The translations under genes and the position numbers were made by a program. Shown here in pieces: positions 50,885 to 59,838 of a stretch of DNA of 64,000 bases (positions are counted from its first letter, which is position 1; each line of letters begins with the position of its first letter). Origin of the DNA: Plantactinospora endophytica (GTDB lineage Bacteria; Actinomycetota; Actinomycetes; Mycobacteriales; Micromonosporaceae); contig NZ_BONW01000004.1 in NCBI RefSeq assembly GCF_016862915.1, positions 306,108 to 370,107 of the forward strand, read 5' to 3'. The notes beneath the pieces were generated by a model. It ran no database searches, was not told the DNA's origin, and worked only from the letters and a program-made list of their open reading frames with translations.

Positions 50885-51750
50885 CCGTGGCCGCGAACGG
50901 AGTACTGCCCCGGCCGTCCAGGCGCCGCCCCCCGGTGACCTGGGGCAACCCGCTCACCTACGGGCTGGCGCTGGCGGTCGCGGCCGTGTCGATCGCCCCG
51001 GTCGTCTACGTGATCGTCGGCGGTTTCCGCACCACGCCGCAGATCGTCGCGGACCCGGCCGGCCTGCCCGACCCGTGGGTCTTCGACAACTACGCGCGGG
51101 TACTGACCCAGAGCGACTTCTGGGGGCAGGCGTTCAACAGTGCGGTGATCGCCCTGGGTACCACCCTCGGCGTCGTGGTGCTCGGGGTCTGTGCGGCGTT
51201 CGTGCTCGCCCGGTACACCTTCCGGGGGCGCGAGGCGCTCTACACCTTCTTCACCCTCGGCCTGCTCTTCCCGGCCGGGGCGGCGATCCTGCCGCTCTAC
51301 CTGATGCTGCGCGACCTGAACCTGATCAATTCCTACTACGCGGTGATGCTTCCGCAGATCGCGTTCGCGCTGCCGCTCACGATCGTGATCCTGCGCCCCT
51401 TCCTCGCCGCCATCCCACGCGAGTTGGAGGACGCCGCCGCGATCGACGGCACGGGCCGGCTCGGATTCCTCTGGCTGATCGTGCTGCCGCTGTCGCGGCC
51501 CGCGCTCGTCACGGTCGGGATCCTCGCCTTCGTGGCGAGCTGGAACGCGTTCCTGCTGCCGCTGCTCGTACTCGGCGACGTCAGCCTGCACACCCTGCCG
51601 CTGGGCGTACAGAACTTCTCCAGTCAGTACACCTCCGACACGGCGGGAATCCTCGCCTTCACGTCGCTGGCGATGCTGCCGGCACTGCTCTTCTTCACGT
51701 TCGCCGAGAAGCAGATCGTCGGTGGCCTCCAGGGCGCGGTCAAGGGCTGA
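50881..51750 (+). CDS. ABC sugar importer permease (MalG/UgpE type)
   Basis: A 289-aa permease with six helices. The EAA loop reads RELEDAAAIDGTGRLGFLWLIVLPLSRPALVTV, and the typical SWNAFLLPLLVL follows. It starts in an ATGA overlap with the first permease. No ATPase gene follows; in Streptomyces such importers share the ATPase MsiK encoded elsewhere, so the same is inferred here. Confidence 0.93.
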   Translation: MTVAANGVLPRPSRRRPPVTWGNPLTYGLALAVAAVSIAPVVYVIVGGFRTTPQIVADPAGLPDPWVFDNYARVLTQSDFWGQAFNSAVIALGTTLGVVVLGVCAAFVLARYTFRGREALYTFFTLGLLFPAGAAILPLYLMLRDLNLINSYYAVMLPQIAFALPLTIVILRPFLAAIPRELEDAAAIDGTGRLGFLWLIVLPLSRPALVTVGILAFVASWNAFLLPLLVLGDVSLHTLPLGVQNFSSQYTSDTAGILAFTSLAMLPALLFFTFAEKQIVGGLQGAVKG

Positions 51751-52130
51751 GCGGCGGCGGTAGACGCTGGCCCTGGTCGGGGCCCGGAACGGGACGGACG
51801 GGGACTCTCCGGGCGGTGTCGACGGAGGGGACGGACAGGCACGTTCCGGGCGGTATCGACGGTGGCCCACGATGACCGAATTGGTCGGGCCGCCGTCGGG
51901 ACGCCCGGAGCGGGTCGGGCCCGGCGATTTCGCCGTCCGGTGTCAGCTCTCCCGGCCGGGTCTGGCACAATGGGTCGCTGGTATCCGGCGCGCGTCCGGC
52001 GCCCTCTAACCCGGGCGCGTCGCCAGTCCATCGAGCAGTCCCCGGCCCAAACCCCACTGTGCCGGTCGGCTCTCACCCGCGCACCGCCCGTGTCCGGGAC
52101 GGTGAGAATCGCAACAGGAGCGAACACACT
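51751..52130. other. Intergenic region upstream of rpsP
   Basis: About 380 bases. An 18-base sequence (TCCGGGCGGTGTCGACGG) at 51808-51825 returns with one change at 51845-51862. CACAAT at 51966-51971 is a likely -10 for rpsP with a long 5' leader of about 155 bases. The leader holds GC-rich complementary stretches that may fold, but no known ribosomal-protein leader motif was recognised. Confidence 0.4.
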
Positions 52131-52580
52131 GTGGCCGTAAAGATCCGGCTCCTGCGGATGGGTAAGATCCGCAACCCGCAGTACCGCATTGTCGTCGCCG
52201 ACTCGCGCACCAAGCGCGACGGCCGGGCGATCGAGTTCGTCGGGATCTACCAGCCGAAGGAGCACCCTTCGGTGATCGAGGTCAAGTCGGAGCGCGTGCA
52301 GTACTGGCTCTCTGTCGGCGCCCAGCCGAGTGAGGCCGTCCAGCGCCTGCTGGAGAAGACCGGCGACTGGCAGAAGTTCAAGGGCCTGCCGGCCCCGCCG
52401 CCGCTGCTGGTGGCGCCGGAGCGGGCCGACCGCACGGCGGCCTACGAGGCCGAGGCGAAGGCGGCGGCCGGGCTGACCGAGCCGGCTGCCAAGCCGGCGA
52501 AGAAGGCGGCCAAGGCGGCGCCCGCCGAGACCCCGAAGACCGAGGAGCAGGCCGGTGCGGACTCCGGCGAGCAGGCCTGA
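52131..52580 (+). CDS. rpsP: 30S ribosomal protein S16
   Basis: A 149-aa S16: [46 protein letters not shown] and [25 protein letters not shown] form the conserved part. The C-terminal Ala/Lys/Glu tail of about 50 residues is common in actinobacteria. It opens the rpsP-khpA-rimM-trmD-rplS cluster, the standard bacterial order. Confidence 0.96.
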   Translation: MAVKIRLLRMGKIRNPQYRIVVADSRTKRDGRAIEFVGIYQPKEHPSVIEVKSERVQYWLSVGAQPSEAVQRLLEKTGDWQKFKGLPAPPPLLVAPERADRTAAYEAEAKAAAGLTEPAAKPAKKAAKAAPAETPKTEEQAGADSGEQA

Positions 52581-52581
52581 C

Positions 52582-52815
52582 GTGGCGCTCCGGCCGGCGC
52601 TCGAACACCTGGTCAAGGGCATCGTCGACCACCCGGACGACGTACGGGTGCGGATGGTCGACTCCCGGCGCGGCAAGCGCCTGGAGGTGCGGGTGCACCC
52701 CGAGGACCTGGGCACGGTGATCGGCCGCTCCGGCCGTACCGCGAAGGCGCTGCGCCAGGTGATCGGGTCCATCGGTGGCCGTGGGGTACGCGTCGACATC
52801 GTCGACTCGTACTGA
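52582..52815 (+). CDS. khpA: RNA-binding KH domain protein KhpA
   Basis: A 77-aa single KH-domain protein (MALRPALEHLVKGIVDHPDDVRV, then the GxxG loop in VIGRSGRTAKALRQVIGSIGG). With KhpB it binds many RNAs and affects cell elongation in other Gram-positive bacteria. GTG 52582 comes one base after the rpsP stop and gives the family's usual start; an overlapping GTG at 52555 is less likely. Position between rpsP and rimM is diagnostic. Confidence 0.92.
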   Translation: MALRPALEHLVKGIVDHPDDVRVRMVDSRRGKRLEVRVHPEDLGTVIGRSGRTAKALRQVIGSIGGRGVRVDIVDSY

Positions 52816-52828
52816 TCCGCGGATCCCG

Positions 52829-53401
52829 ATGCTCCTGATCGTCGGCCGGATCGGCCGTCCGCACGGTGTCCGCGGTGAGGTGACCGTGGAGGTGCGGACC
52901 GACGATCCCGAGGCACGATTCGCCGCCGGGACGGTGTTGCGCACCGACCCGGCGGCGTCGCCCGGCACCGGCGCGGCGGTCCCGCCCCCGGTTACCGGAG
53001 CGGGTGAGCTGTTCCGGGTGCCGGAGCAGCTCACCGTCGAGGCTGCCCGGTGGCACCAGAACCGACTCCTGCTCGCCTTCGACGGAATCTACGACCGTGA
53101 CGTCGCCGAGGCGCTCCGGGGCACCCTGCTCTGGGTGGACAGCGCGGAGGTGCCGCCGCCGGACGACCCCGACGAGTTCAACGACCACCAGTTGGTCGGG
53201 CTGGCGGTGGTCACCCCGACCGGCGAGTCGCTCGGCGAGGTGGCCCGGATCGACCACGCCCCCGCCTCCGACCTGCTGGTGCTGCGCCGCCCGGACGGGC
53301 GTACCGGGCTGATCCCGTTCGTCAAGGCGATCGTCCCGGAGGTGGACCTGGCCGCCGGCCGGGTGGTCGTGGACGCTCCGCCCGGCCTGCTGGACCTGTA
53401 G
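52829..53401 (+). CDS. rimM: Ribosome maturation factor RimM
   Basis: Binds S19 and helps 30S head assembly. The 190-aa protein has the N-terminal RimM barrel ([57 protein letters not shown]) and the C-terminal PRC-like domain ([56 protein letters not shown]). A Pro/Gly insertion is present at about residues 42-60. ATG 52829 lies 13 bases after khpA. Confidence 0.94.
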   Translation: MLLIVGRIGRPHGVRGEVTVEVRTDDPEARFAAGTVLRTDPAASPGTGAAVPPPVTGAGELFRVPEQLTVEAARWHQNRLLLAFDGIYDRDVAEALRGTLLWVDSAEVPPPDDPDEFNDHQLVGLAVVTPTGESLGEVARIDHAPASDLLVLRRPDGRTGLIPFVKAIVPEVDLAAGRVVVDAPPGLLDL

Positions 53402-53480
53402 GGCCGGTCCCGTCGCGTCGACGCGGAACTGTGAACGACGCGGCGTGCGGGTGCGGGAACGATGGAAGGTGCCGTTGCTG

Positions 53481-54257
53481 ATGCGCGTCGACGTGGTGTC
53501 GATCTTCCCGGAATACCTGGCGCCGCTGGAGCTGTCCCTGATCGGCCGGGCCCGGGCGGCCGGCGTACTCGACGTCGCCGTGCACGACCTGCGGACCTGG
53601 ACCTCCGACGTGCACCGTACGGTCGACGACACCCCGTACGGCGGCGGGCCGGGCATGGTGATGCGGCCGGAGCCGTGGGGGCAGGCGCTGGACGCCCTGG
53701 TGCCGGCCGGCCGGGAGTCCGGGGTGCGGTTGCTGGTGCCCGGCCCGGCGGGGGTCCGGTTCGACCAGGCGCTGGCGCACGAGCTGGCCGCCGAGTCGCA
53801 CCTCCTCTTCGCCTGCGGCCGGTACGAGGGAATCGACCAACGGGTACTCGAGCACGCCGCCACCCGGATGCCGGTCACCGAGGTCTCGCTCGGTGACTAC
53901 GTGCTCTTCGGCGGCGAGGTCGCGGTCCTGGTGATCATGGAAGCGGTGACCCGTCTGCTGCCCGGGGTGCTCGGCAACGCCGACTCGCTCGCCGAGGAGT
54001 CCCACGCGCACGGGCTGCTGGAGGCGCCGGTCTACACCAAGCCGCCGAGCTGGCGCGGCCAGGACGTACCGGAGATCCTCCGCTCCGGCGACCACGGCCG
54101 GATCGCCCGGTGGCGGCGCGACCAGGCGCTGATCCGGACGGCGGGGCGCCGGCCCGACATGCTCGCCGCGCTGCCGGCGGCGGAGTTGGACAAACGGGAT
54201 GTCGCCACGTTGACCGGGGCCGGATTTCAGCCTCCGGTCGACGATATGGCAAAGTAG
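53481..54257 (+). CDS. trmD: tRNA (guanine(37)-N(1))-methyltransferase
   Basis: Methylates G37 of tRNAs to prevent frameshifts. The 258-aa SPOUT enzyme has [42 protein letters not shown], the trefoil-knot SAM site [51 protein letters not shown] and [19 protein letters not shown] 53481 gives the family's usual N-terminus; in-frame starts further upstream (53445) add a nonconserved stretch. Confidence 0.95.
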   Translation: MRVDVVSIFPEYLAPLELSLIGRARAAGVLDVAVHDLRTWTSDVHRTVDDTPYGGGPGMVMRPEPWGQALDALVPAGRESGVRLLVPGPAGVRFDQALAHELAAESHLLFACGRYEGIDQRVLEHAATRMPVTEVSLGDYVLFGGEVAVLVIMEAVTRLLPGVLGNADSLAEESHAHGLLEAPVYTKPPSWRGQDVPEILRSGDHGRIARWRRDQALIRTAGRRPDMLAALPAAELDKRDVATLTGAGFQPPVDDMAK

Positions 54258-54266
54258 GGGGGTTGC

Positions 54267-54295
54267 CGCAGCCGCCCGTGCCACGGACGGCTGCG
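54267..54295 (+). promoter_or_regulatory. Hairpin in the trmD-rplS gap (attenuator or processing site)
   Basis: CGCAGCCG pairs perfectly with CGGCTGCG, and after one mismatch CCGT pairs with ACGG around a GCC loop. It starts 9 bases after the trmD stop and is 100 bases before rplS. There is no U-tract, so it may be an attenuator, an RNase III site or an L19-related leader element. Confidence 0.5.
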
Positions 54296-54395
54296 AGGAT
54301 CTCCGCCGGAGTCGTGATCGTGGGCCTCGTCGTGGAGATCAGAATCACCATCCGCGCGCCGACGCCCGGCGCCGTGAGCCTTCAAGGATGCAGCG

Positions 54396-54752
54396 ATGAA
54401 CACCCTGGACGCCCTCGACGCCCAGTCGCAGCGGACCGACGTGCCCGACTTCCGGGCCGGTGACACCGTCAAGGTGCACGCCCGAGTCATCGAGGGCAGC
54501 CGGTCCCGGGTCCAGGTCTTCGAGGGTGTCGTCATCCGGCGCCACGGGGCGGGCCTGCGGGAGACCTTCACCGTTCGCAAGATCAGCTTCGGGGTCGGGG
54601 TGGAGCGGACGTACCCGATCAACAGCCCGGGTATCGACCGGATCGAGGTCGTGGTCCGTGGTGACGTACGCCGGGCCAAGCTCTACTACCTGCGTGAGCT
54701 GCGCGGCAAGAAGGCGAAGATCAAGGAGAAGCGCGAGAAGCGGGTCGGCTGA
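54396..54752 (+). CDS. rplS: 50S ribosomal protein L19
   Basis: A 118-aa L19: [98 protein letters not shown]. Essentially all family positions are present. ATG 54396 has AAGGA upstream. It ends the rpsP cluster, followed by a strong hairpin. Confidence 0.97.
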   Translation: MNTLDALDAQSQRTDVPDFRAGDTVKVHARVIEGSRSRVQVFEGVVIRRHGAGLRETFTVRKISFGVGVERTYPINSPGIDRIEVVVRGDVRRAKLYYLRELRGKKAKIKEKREKRVG

Positions 54753-54843
54753 CCCCTCCGGCCGGTCGCGCCGGGTCGATCGCGGGGATGCCGTCCCGTC
54801 GAACGCCGACTACGCTGGCCACACGGGCAGACGCGAGCCGTGG

Positions 54844-54867
54844 CAACCCCGGCATGTGCCGGGGTTG
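54844..54867 (+). terminator. Terminator hairpin after rplS
   Basis: Perfect 10-bp stem CAACCCCGGC / GCCGGGGTTG with an ATGT loop, about 90 bases after the rplS stop. Confidence 0.75.
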
Positions 54868-54950
54868 TGTGGCACCCCCGCGCTACCGCTCGCGGTCGTC
54901 GTCATCGCACCACCGGTTGACGGCGCTGTATCTCGGGACCGGGGAGTTGC

Positions 54951-55856
54951 GTGGTGCGTAGGGTGGACGATGCGGACGATGTCGAGCCATGGCGTCGCCG
55001 GACCCGACGAGCCCGCCGTTCGCGTAAGCAGATGCCACTGTGGCAGGAGCTTCCGCTCCTGCTGATCGTGGCCTTCTGCCTGGCGGTCCTGATCCGCACC
55101 TTCCTCCTCCAGGCGTTCTTCATCCCCTCGGGGTCCATGGAGGACACTCTGCTGATCGGCGACCGGGTCCTGGTCAACAAGGTCGTCTACGACATCCGCG
55201 ACCCGGTGCGCGGCGAGGTCGTGGTGTTCCGGGGTACGGCCGCCTGGGCGCCCGAGGTGCGGGACGAGCCCGACCCGGGTTTCGTGGCCAAGCTGGGCCG
55301 CACCATCGGGGACCTGGTCGGGGTGAGCCGGCCGGGCGAGAAGGACTTCATCAAGCGGGTCGTCGGGTTGCCCGGTGACCGGGTGAAGTGCTGCGACGAC
55401 CAGGGTCGGGTGACCGTCAACGGCGCCCCGCTCGACGAGCCGTACGTGCTGGAAAACTCGCCGCTGGACGTCCCGCCGAACCGCCAGGAGTGCCGGTCGC
55501 GGCGGTTCGACGAGGTGGTGGTCCCGCAGGGGCAGATCTTCGTGATGGGTGACCACCGGCTGGTGTCGCAGGACGCGCGTTGTCAGGGGCCGGTACCGAT
55601 CGAGAACGTCATCGGCCGGGCCTTCGTGATCGTCTGGCCGTTCGGCCACTGGGCCTCGCTGCCGGTGCCGGACACCTTCGACCAACTGCCGAAGCCGGTG
55701 GCGGCGTCCGCCACCGACGAAACCTCCGGCGAAAGTCCGAAAAACGGCGCGAACACGGGAGAAATAGCAATTGCGATGCCAATCTTGGGCTCTCTGCTCT
55801 TTACCGCGCGTTCCCGACGCTCTCCCGGGACTCGGCATCGTAGGCTCCACCCGTGA
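54951..55856 (+). CDS. lepB: Signal peptidase I (first of two)
   Basis: Cleaves Sec and Tat signal peptides outside the membrane. The 301-aa protein has a basic N-terminus, a membrane helix (about 33-55), the catalytic Ser62 in IPSGSMEDTL, Lys135 in KDFIKRVVGLPGD, and the conserved MGDHRLVSQDAR. The C-terminal about 50 residues are unusual, ending in a short hydrophobic stretch (IAIAMPILGSLLF) and a basic tail; a C-terminal anchor is known in Streptomyces signal peptidases. GTG 54954 is an equally good start (GGGGAG upstream). It overlaps the next gene by 4 bases. Confidence 0.93.
   Translation: MVRRVDDADDVEPWRRRTRRARRSRKQMPLWQELPLLLIVAFCLAVLIRTFLLQAFFIPSGSMEDTLLIGDRVLVNKVVYDIRDPVRGEVVVFRGTAAWAPEVRDEPDPGFVAKLGRTIGDLVGVSRPGEKDFIKRVVGLPGDRVKCCDDQGRVTVNGAPLDEPYVLENSPLDVPPNRQECRSRRFDEVVVPQGQIFVMGDHRLVSQDARCQGPVPIENVIGRAFVIVWPFGHWASLPVPDTFDQLPKPVAASATDETSGESPKNGANTGEIAIAMPILGSLLFTARSRRSPGTRHRRLHP
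55841..55846 (+). promoter_or_regulatory. -10 (TAGGCT) for the second signal peptidase gene
   Basis: TAGGCT lies 6 nt before GTG 55853, inside the end of the first signal peptidase gene. The second gene can thus be transcribed on its own as a leaderless message as well as by read-through. Confidence 0.5.
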
Positions 55857-56506
55857 TTGACGAGCACGAGCAGACCGACAAGTCCAAGCCCCGCAGCTCG
55901 TTCTGGCGGGAGCTGCCCATCCTGGTGGGCGTGGCCATTCTGGTCGCGGTGCTGGTCCGGGCATTCGTCCTGCAGACCTTCTACATCCCGTCGCCGTCGA
56001 TGGAGCACACCCTCGACATCTACGACCGGGTGCTCGTCAACAAGCTGGTCTACGACTTCCGGTCGCCGCACCGGGGCGAGATCATCGTCTTCAAGGCACC
56101 CACCCAGTGGACCGGCAATCCCAAGGGCGAGGACTTCATCAAGCGGGTCATCGGCGTCGGCGGGGACCGGGTGGTCTGCTGCGACCCGGAGGACCGCCTG
56201 ATGATCAACGGGCAGTCGCTGGACGAGCCGTACATCTTCACCGAGAACGGCGTCAGGGATCCGGCGGCCGACGAGGAGTTCGACATCACCGTGCCGCCGG
56301 GGCGGCTCTGGGTGATGGGCGATCACCGGTCCGCCTCGGGCGACTCGTTGGAGCACTGGCAGCAGAGCCGCAAGGACATCCAGCTCGCGACCATACCGGA
56401 GGAGTCGGTGGTGGGCCGGGCCTTCACCGTCTTCTGGCCGGTCGGCCGGGCCACCTGGCTCTCCGTACCCGATCCCTACGGCGCGATTCCCGATCCGCAG
56501 GGCTGA
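55853..56506 (+). CDS. lepB: Signal peptidase I (second of two)
   Basis: A 217-aa paralog of the preceding gene with one N-terminal membrane helix (about 22-42), catalytic Ser49 in IPSPSMEHTL, Lys97 in EDFIKRVIGVGGD and MGDHRSASGDS. It is the more compact, classical form and lacks the C-terminal tail. Two tandem paralogs after rplS are common in actinomycetes and may divide the substrate range. GTG start overlaps the upstream stop. Confidence 0.95.
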   Translation: MIDEHEQTDKSKPRSSFWRELPILVGVAILVAVLVRAFVLQTFYIPSPSMEHTLDIYDRVLVNKLVYDFRSPHRGEIIVFKAPTQWTGNPKGEDFIKRVIGVGGDRVVCCDPEDRLMINGQSLDEPYIFTENGVRDPAADEEFDITVPPGRLWVMGDHRSASGDSLEHWQQSRKDIQLATIPEESVVGRAFTVFWPVGRATWLSVPDPYGAIPDPQG

Positions 56507-56534
56507 CCGGGTTGGACGCCGTGGGGCTGACCGT

Positions 56535-56557
56535 GCCGGCCGCGACGTGCGGCCGGC
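56535..56557 (+). terminator. Terminator hairpin after the signal peptidase genes
   Basis: Perfect 9-bp stem GCCGGCCGC / GCGGCCGGC with a GACGT loop, 29 bases after the stop. Confidence 0.7.
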
Positions 56558-56580
56558 GGCCGGTCCGGCACCCGCGCGGC

Positions 56581-56586
56581 TAGGCT
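56581..56586 (+). promoter_or_regulatory. -10 (TAGGCT) for the NUDIX gene
   Basis: TAGGCT is 6 nt before GTG 56593 and has no ribosome site after it; same hexamer and spacing as at 55841. Confidence 0.5.
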
Positions 56587-56592
56587 GACCGG

Positions 56593-57051
56593 GTGACCGT
56601 GTTCACCGCCCGCCAGGCAGCCCGGATACTCCTGGTCGACGCCGAGGGGCGGGTGCTGCTCTTCCACGGTTGGGATCCGGCCCGCCCCGAACACCGCTAC
56701 TGGTTCACCCCCGGCGGCGGACTGGACGACGACGAGACAGCGGCGGACGCCGCCGCCCGGGAACTGGCCGAGGAGACCGGGCTGCGGCTCACCCCGGCCG
56801 AGCTGGGCGAGCCGGTACGCCGGGAGGTGGCCGAGTACAGCTTCGGCGGTCAGTGGTACCGCCAGGAACAGCAGTTCTTCCTCGCCCGGGTCGCCGCCTG
56901 GGCGGTCGACACGACCGGGTTCGACGCGATCGAGCAGGACACGATCGACACGCACCGCTGGTGGACGATCGACGAGTTGGCCCGGACGACGGAACGGTTC
57001 TATCCGACCGACCTGCCCGAGCTGCTACGCCGGGCGCTGGAGAGCGAGTAG
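56593..57051 (+). CDS. NUDIX hydrolase
   Basis: A 152-aa pyrophosphohydrolase. The full NUDIX box G-x5-E-x7-REUxEExGU is at residues 42-64 ([23 protein letters not shown]). Other parts: [33 protein letters not shown] and [11 protein letters not shown]. The nucleotide or other substrate cannot be told. It starts a NUDIX-rnhB-DUF2469 transcript, with rnhB 2 bases downstream. Confidence 0.92.
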   Translation: MTVFTARQAARILLVDAEGRVLLFHGWDPARPEHRYWFTPGGGLDDDETAADAAARELAEETGLRLTPAELGEPVRREVAEYSFGGQWYRQEQQFFLARVAAWAVDTTGFDAIEQDTIDTHRWWTIDELARTTERFYPTDLPELLRRALESE

Positions 57052-57053
57052 CG

Positions 57054-57866
57054 GTGCTGACCCCACCCCGTACGGTGATCCGCCGCGAGGGCGGAATCTA
57101 CGCCATGGAACGTGCCCTGCGGCGACGAGGCTTTCCGCACGTGGCCGGGGCGGACGAGGCGGGTCGGGGTGCCTGCGCCGGTCCGCTGGTGGCCGCCGCG
57201 GCGGTGCTGCCGGACGGCCGGCGGGGCGAGATCGAGGGGCTGGCCGACTCGAAGCTGCTCACCCCGGCCACCCGGGAGCGGATCTACGCCGAGGTGGTCG
57301 ACCGGGCACTCGCGTACGCCGTGGTGGTCATCCCGGCGGTGGAGGTCGACGCCCGAGGGCTGCACGTGTGCAACCTGGCGGCGATGCGGCGGGCGCTGGC
57401 CTCCCTCGCCGTCGTGCCGGACTACGTGCTGACCGACGGGTTCGGGGTGGACGGGCTGGGTGTGCCGGGGCTGGCCGTCTGGAAGGGTGACCAGGTCGCC
57501 GCCTGTGTCGCGGCGGCGAGCGTGCTGGCCAAGGTCACCCGAGACCGGATCATGGTGGAGCTGGACGACCAGCACCCCGGGTACGGTTTCGCCGAGCACA
57601 AGGGATACATCACCGCCGAGCACAGCGCCGCACTGGAACGTCACGGCCCGTGTCCGGAACATCGCTTCTCGTACGTCAACGTCGCGACCGTCTCCGGCCG
57701 GGTCGGTCGGCCGCCGCGCTCCCGCCGGCCGGCGCACCTCGCCGGGAACGAGTCGATGGCGCACGGGGACCGGGCAGGGAGTACCGTCGGCGTGGCGTTG
57801 GGCGAGCGGCTTCGACGGTCAGCGTTGGTGGGGGAAGATGTGGCCATGGAAGGCGGAGTGGGATGA
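57054..57866 (+). CDS. rnhB: Ribonuclease HII
   Basis: Removes ribonucleotides from RNA-DNA hybrids. The 270-aa enzyme has the metal residues Asp34-Glu35 in [22 protein letters not shown], then [23 protein letters not shown] (third Asp), [24 protein letters not shown] (fourth Asp) and [19 protein letters not shown] disordered C-terminal tail of about 50 residues follows the conserved domain. GTG 57054 follows the NUDIX stop by 2 bases; the stop overlaps the DUF2469 start as ATGA. Confidence 0.95.
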   Translation: MLTPPRTVIRREGGIYAMERALRRRGFPHVAGADEAGRGACAGPLVAAAAVLPDGRRGEIEGLADSKLLTPATRERIYAEVVDRALAYAVVVIPAVEVDARGLHVCNLAAMRRALASLAVVPDYVLTDGFGVDGLGVPGLAVWKGDQVAACVAAASVLAKVTRDRIMVELDDQHPGYGFAEHKGYITAEHSAALERHGPCPEHRFSYVNVATVSGRVGRPPRSRRPAHLAGNESMAHGDRAGSTVGVALGERLRRSALVGEDVAMEGGVG

Positions 57867-58186
57867 GCGCGGAAGATCTCGAGAAGTACGAGACCGAGAT
57901 GGAGCTGCAGCTCTATCGGGAGTACCGCGACATCGTTCGCCAGTTCTCCTACGTCGTGGAGACCGAGCGGCGGTTCTACCTGGCGAACCAGGTCGACCTG
58001 CATGTCCGCAACTCTGACGGTGAGGTCTACTTCGAGGTGGAAATGCACGATGCGTGGGTCTGGGATATGTATCGACCGGCGCGCTTCGTGAAAAATGTCC
58101 GAGTAATGACGTTCAAGGACGTCAACGTCGAAGAACTCGAAAAGCCGGACATCTCCCTTCCCGCTGATTCTGGATTCGGCGGTTGA
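57863..58186 (+). CDS. DUF2469 family protein
   Basis: A 107-aa protein highly conserved in actinobacteria, always next to rnh[89 protein letters not shown]. Function is unknown; conservation is strong enough to suggest an essential or general role. ATG 57863 is in a 4-base overlap with rnhB. Confidence 0.95.
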   Translation: MSAEDLEKYETEMELQLYREYRDIVRQFSYVVETERRFYLANQVDLHVRNSDGEVYFEVEMHDAWVWDMYRPARFVKNVRVMTFKDVNVEELEKPDISLPADSGFGG

Positions 58187-58500
58187 TCGTCATTGCTCCT
58201 CGACCTGCCGGTCGCCCCGGCAACCGCCGGCCCGGCGGCATGGCGGACGTCCCGATAGCCGACAACCCGAGCGAACGCCGCCTGCACGCGTAGCGCCGGC
58301 TCGCCGTGCCCGGACCGTCGGCTGGTCGGGGCTGACCGGCCGACCGCCCCGCAGTCGTCCCGAAAGTTGTGCTCCGGCCCGGCGACTGATCGCCCGCCAT
58401 CCCCCGACCGGCGGCTGACCGCCCCGAACCCGGTGTTTCGGACCCGGCGGCGCGACGATCGACCGGGGTGAGCCGCCGCGCCGCCCTGCCGCCGCCAGCC
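58187..58500. other. Convergent intergenic region
   Basis: About 314 bases between DUF2469 and the sulfite-oxidase-like gene. It is GC-rich with several short inverted matches (for example CCGCCGG-C-CCGGCGG near 58226) that could help termination on both sides. No gene, promoter or larger repeat was recognised. In Mycobacterium this is the side where yraN would follow; it is not here. Confidence 0.4.
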
Positions 58501-59838
58501 CTAGAGATCGTCGGTGACCACGACCTCCACCCGCTGGACGAGATTGTTCGCGAAGCCACCCCGGTTCCACGGCTGGGTGATCGGCTGGGTACGCCCGGAC
58601 GCGTCGGTGGCCCGCGCACCCAGCACGTACCGGCCGGGGGTCGCCGGCCACTCGTACCGCCAGCCGCGCCATGCCCAGCGCTCGTCGACGGTCGGGCCGC
58701 CGTTGCCGAGCTGGGCGCTGGCGTTGTCGGACGTCGTGGACCTGGCGGCCGGCGTCGTGGACCCGGCCAGCTCGCCGTCCGGCGTCGTAGGCCCCGCCGA
58801 ACCGGCGCCTGACCCGTTGGCGGCGCCCGATTCGTTGAGGGTGTTCGACCCGTTGGCGGAGGTCGATTCGTTGGCGGCGCCCCACTCGTTGGCGGAGCCC
58901 GACCGGTCGGCCGGACCGGCCGGGTCGAGGGTGGCGGGGACCCAGGTGACACCCCCGTCCGTGGTCACCTCGACAGCGGTCACCGGAGCATGCCCGGACC
59001 AGGCCCGACCCTGCACCGTGCACGGACCCGGCCGGACCACCCGGATCCGGGACATGAAGTCCGGAAAGCCGGGCGGCTGGACCAGCGCCCGTGGCTCGAT
59101 CCGGGTGACCGGAACGCCCGGGTCGTCGGCCGAGGTGCGCAGCCGGTACGCCACCGCGTTCTGGTAGCCGTCGAACTCCCGGTCGAGCACGCTGATCCGG
59201 GTCAACCACTTGACGTGCGCCATGCCGTACCAGCCGGGCACCACCAGGCGCAGCGGCGCTCCGTGCTGCGGGAGCAGCGGTACGCCGTTCATCTCGTACG
59301 CCAGCAGCACCTCCTCGCGCAGCGCCTCGGACACCGGCAGTCCGCGCTGGTAGTCCTGCTCGACGCCGCGTTCCACCCCGTGGTCGGCGCCGGTGAACAC
59401 CACGTCGACGGCGTCCGCCGCGAGCCCCGCCTCACGCAGCAGCGGCGCCAGCGGTGTGCCGGTCCACTCGGCGGTGCCGACCGCCTCGGAAAGCCACGGC
59501 TGGCTCACCGGCCGAGGTGTCAACAACGCCCGACCGTTGCCGGCGCACTCCAGGGTGACCCGCCGGGTGACCCGGGGCCGGGCACGCAGGTCGGCGAGGC
59601 TGAAGGTCAGCGGCCGGTCGACCCGGCCGTCGATGGTCAGCAGATGCCGGTCGGCGTCCAGGTCGGGGATGTCGTAGTGGATGAGCAGGTAGTGCAGGCC
59701 CACCGGGGTGACGTCGTAACGGAGTGCCTCCAGCGGAAGCGCGTGGTTGCGTGCGGCGAGGCCCAGCTCCTCGAGGCTGATGCCCTCGTCCGCATCGGCC
59801 ACCCGGGAAGGCCGGCTCACGTCGTCCACTGTGGTCAT
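58501..59838 (-). CDS. Sulfite oxidase-like molybdopterin enzyme
   Basis: A 445-aa cytoplasmic oxidoreductase. The Mo-cofactor domain has VGLHYLLIHYDIPDLD, RRVTLECAGNGR (Cys98, the molybdenum ligand), FTGADHGVERGVEQDYQRGLP and GAPLRLVVPGWYGMAHVKWLTRISVLD; the dimerisation domain has VQGRAWSGHAPVTAVEVTTDGGVTWVPATLD and RYEWPATPGRYVLGARATDASGRTQP. Between these two parts of the second domain a low-complexity Asn/Ser/Gly/Ala stretch (about residues 311-375) is inserted. No heme domain is present, so the electron acceptor is separate. ATG 59838 has GAGGAG upstream. Confidence 0.9.
   Translation of the reverse strand: MTTVDDVSRPSRVADADEGISLEELGLAARNHALPLEALRYDVTPVGLHYLLIHYDIPDLDADRHLLTIDGRVDRPLTFSLADLRARPRVTRRVTLECAGNGRALLTPRPVSQPWLSEAVGTAEWTGTPLAPLLREAGLAADAVDVVFTGADHGVERGVEQDYQRGLPVSEALREEVLLAYEMNGVPLLPQHGAPLRLVVPGWYGMAHVKWLTRISVLDREFDGYQNAVAYRLRTSADDPGVPVTRIEPRALVQPPGFPDFMSRIRVVRPGPCTVQGRAWSGHAPVTAVEVTTDGGVTWVPATLDPAGPADRSGSANEWGAANESTSANGSNTLNESGAANGSGAGSAGPTTPDGELAGSTTPAARSTTSDNASAQLGNGGPTVDERWAWRGWRYEWPATPGRYVLGARATDASGRTQPITQPWNRGGFANNLVQRVEVVVTDDL

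Noticed and set aside
54951..56506. Reading the two signal peptidase genes as one duplicated or frameshifted gene
   Set aside because: Each has its own complete catalytic dyad, membrane helix and start, with a 4-base overlap; two tandem paralogs are normal in actinomycetes.
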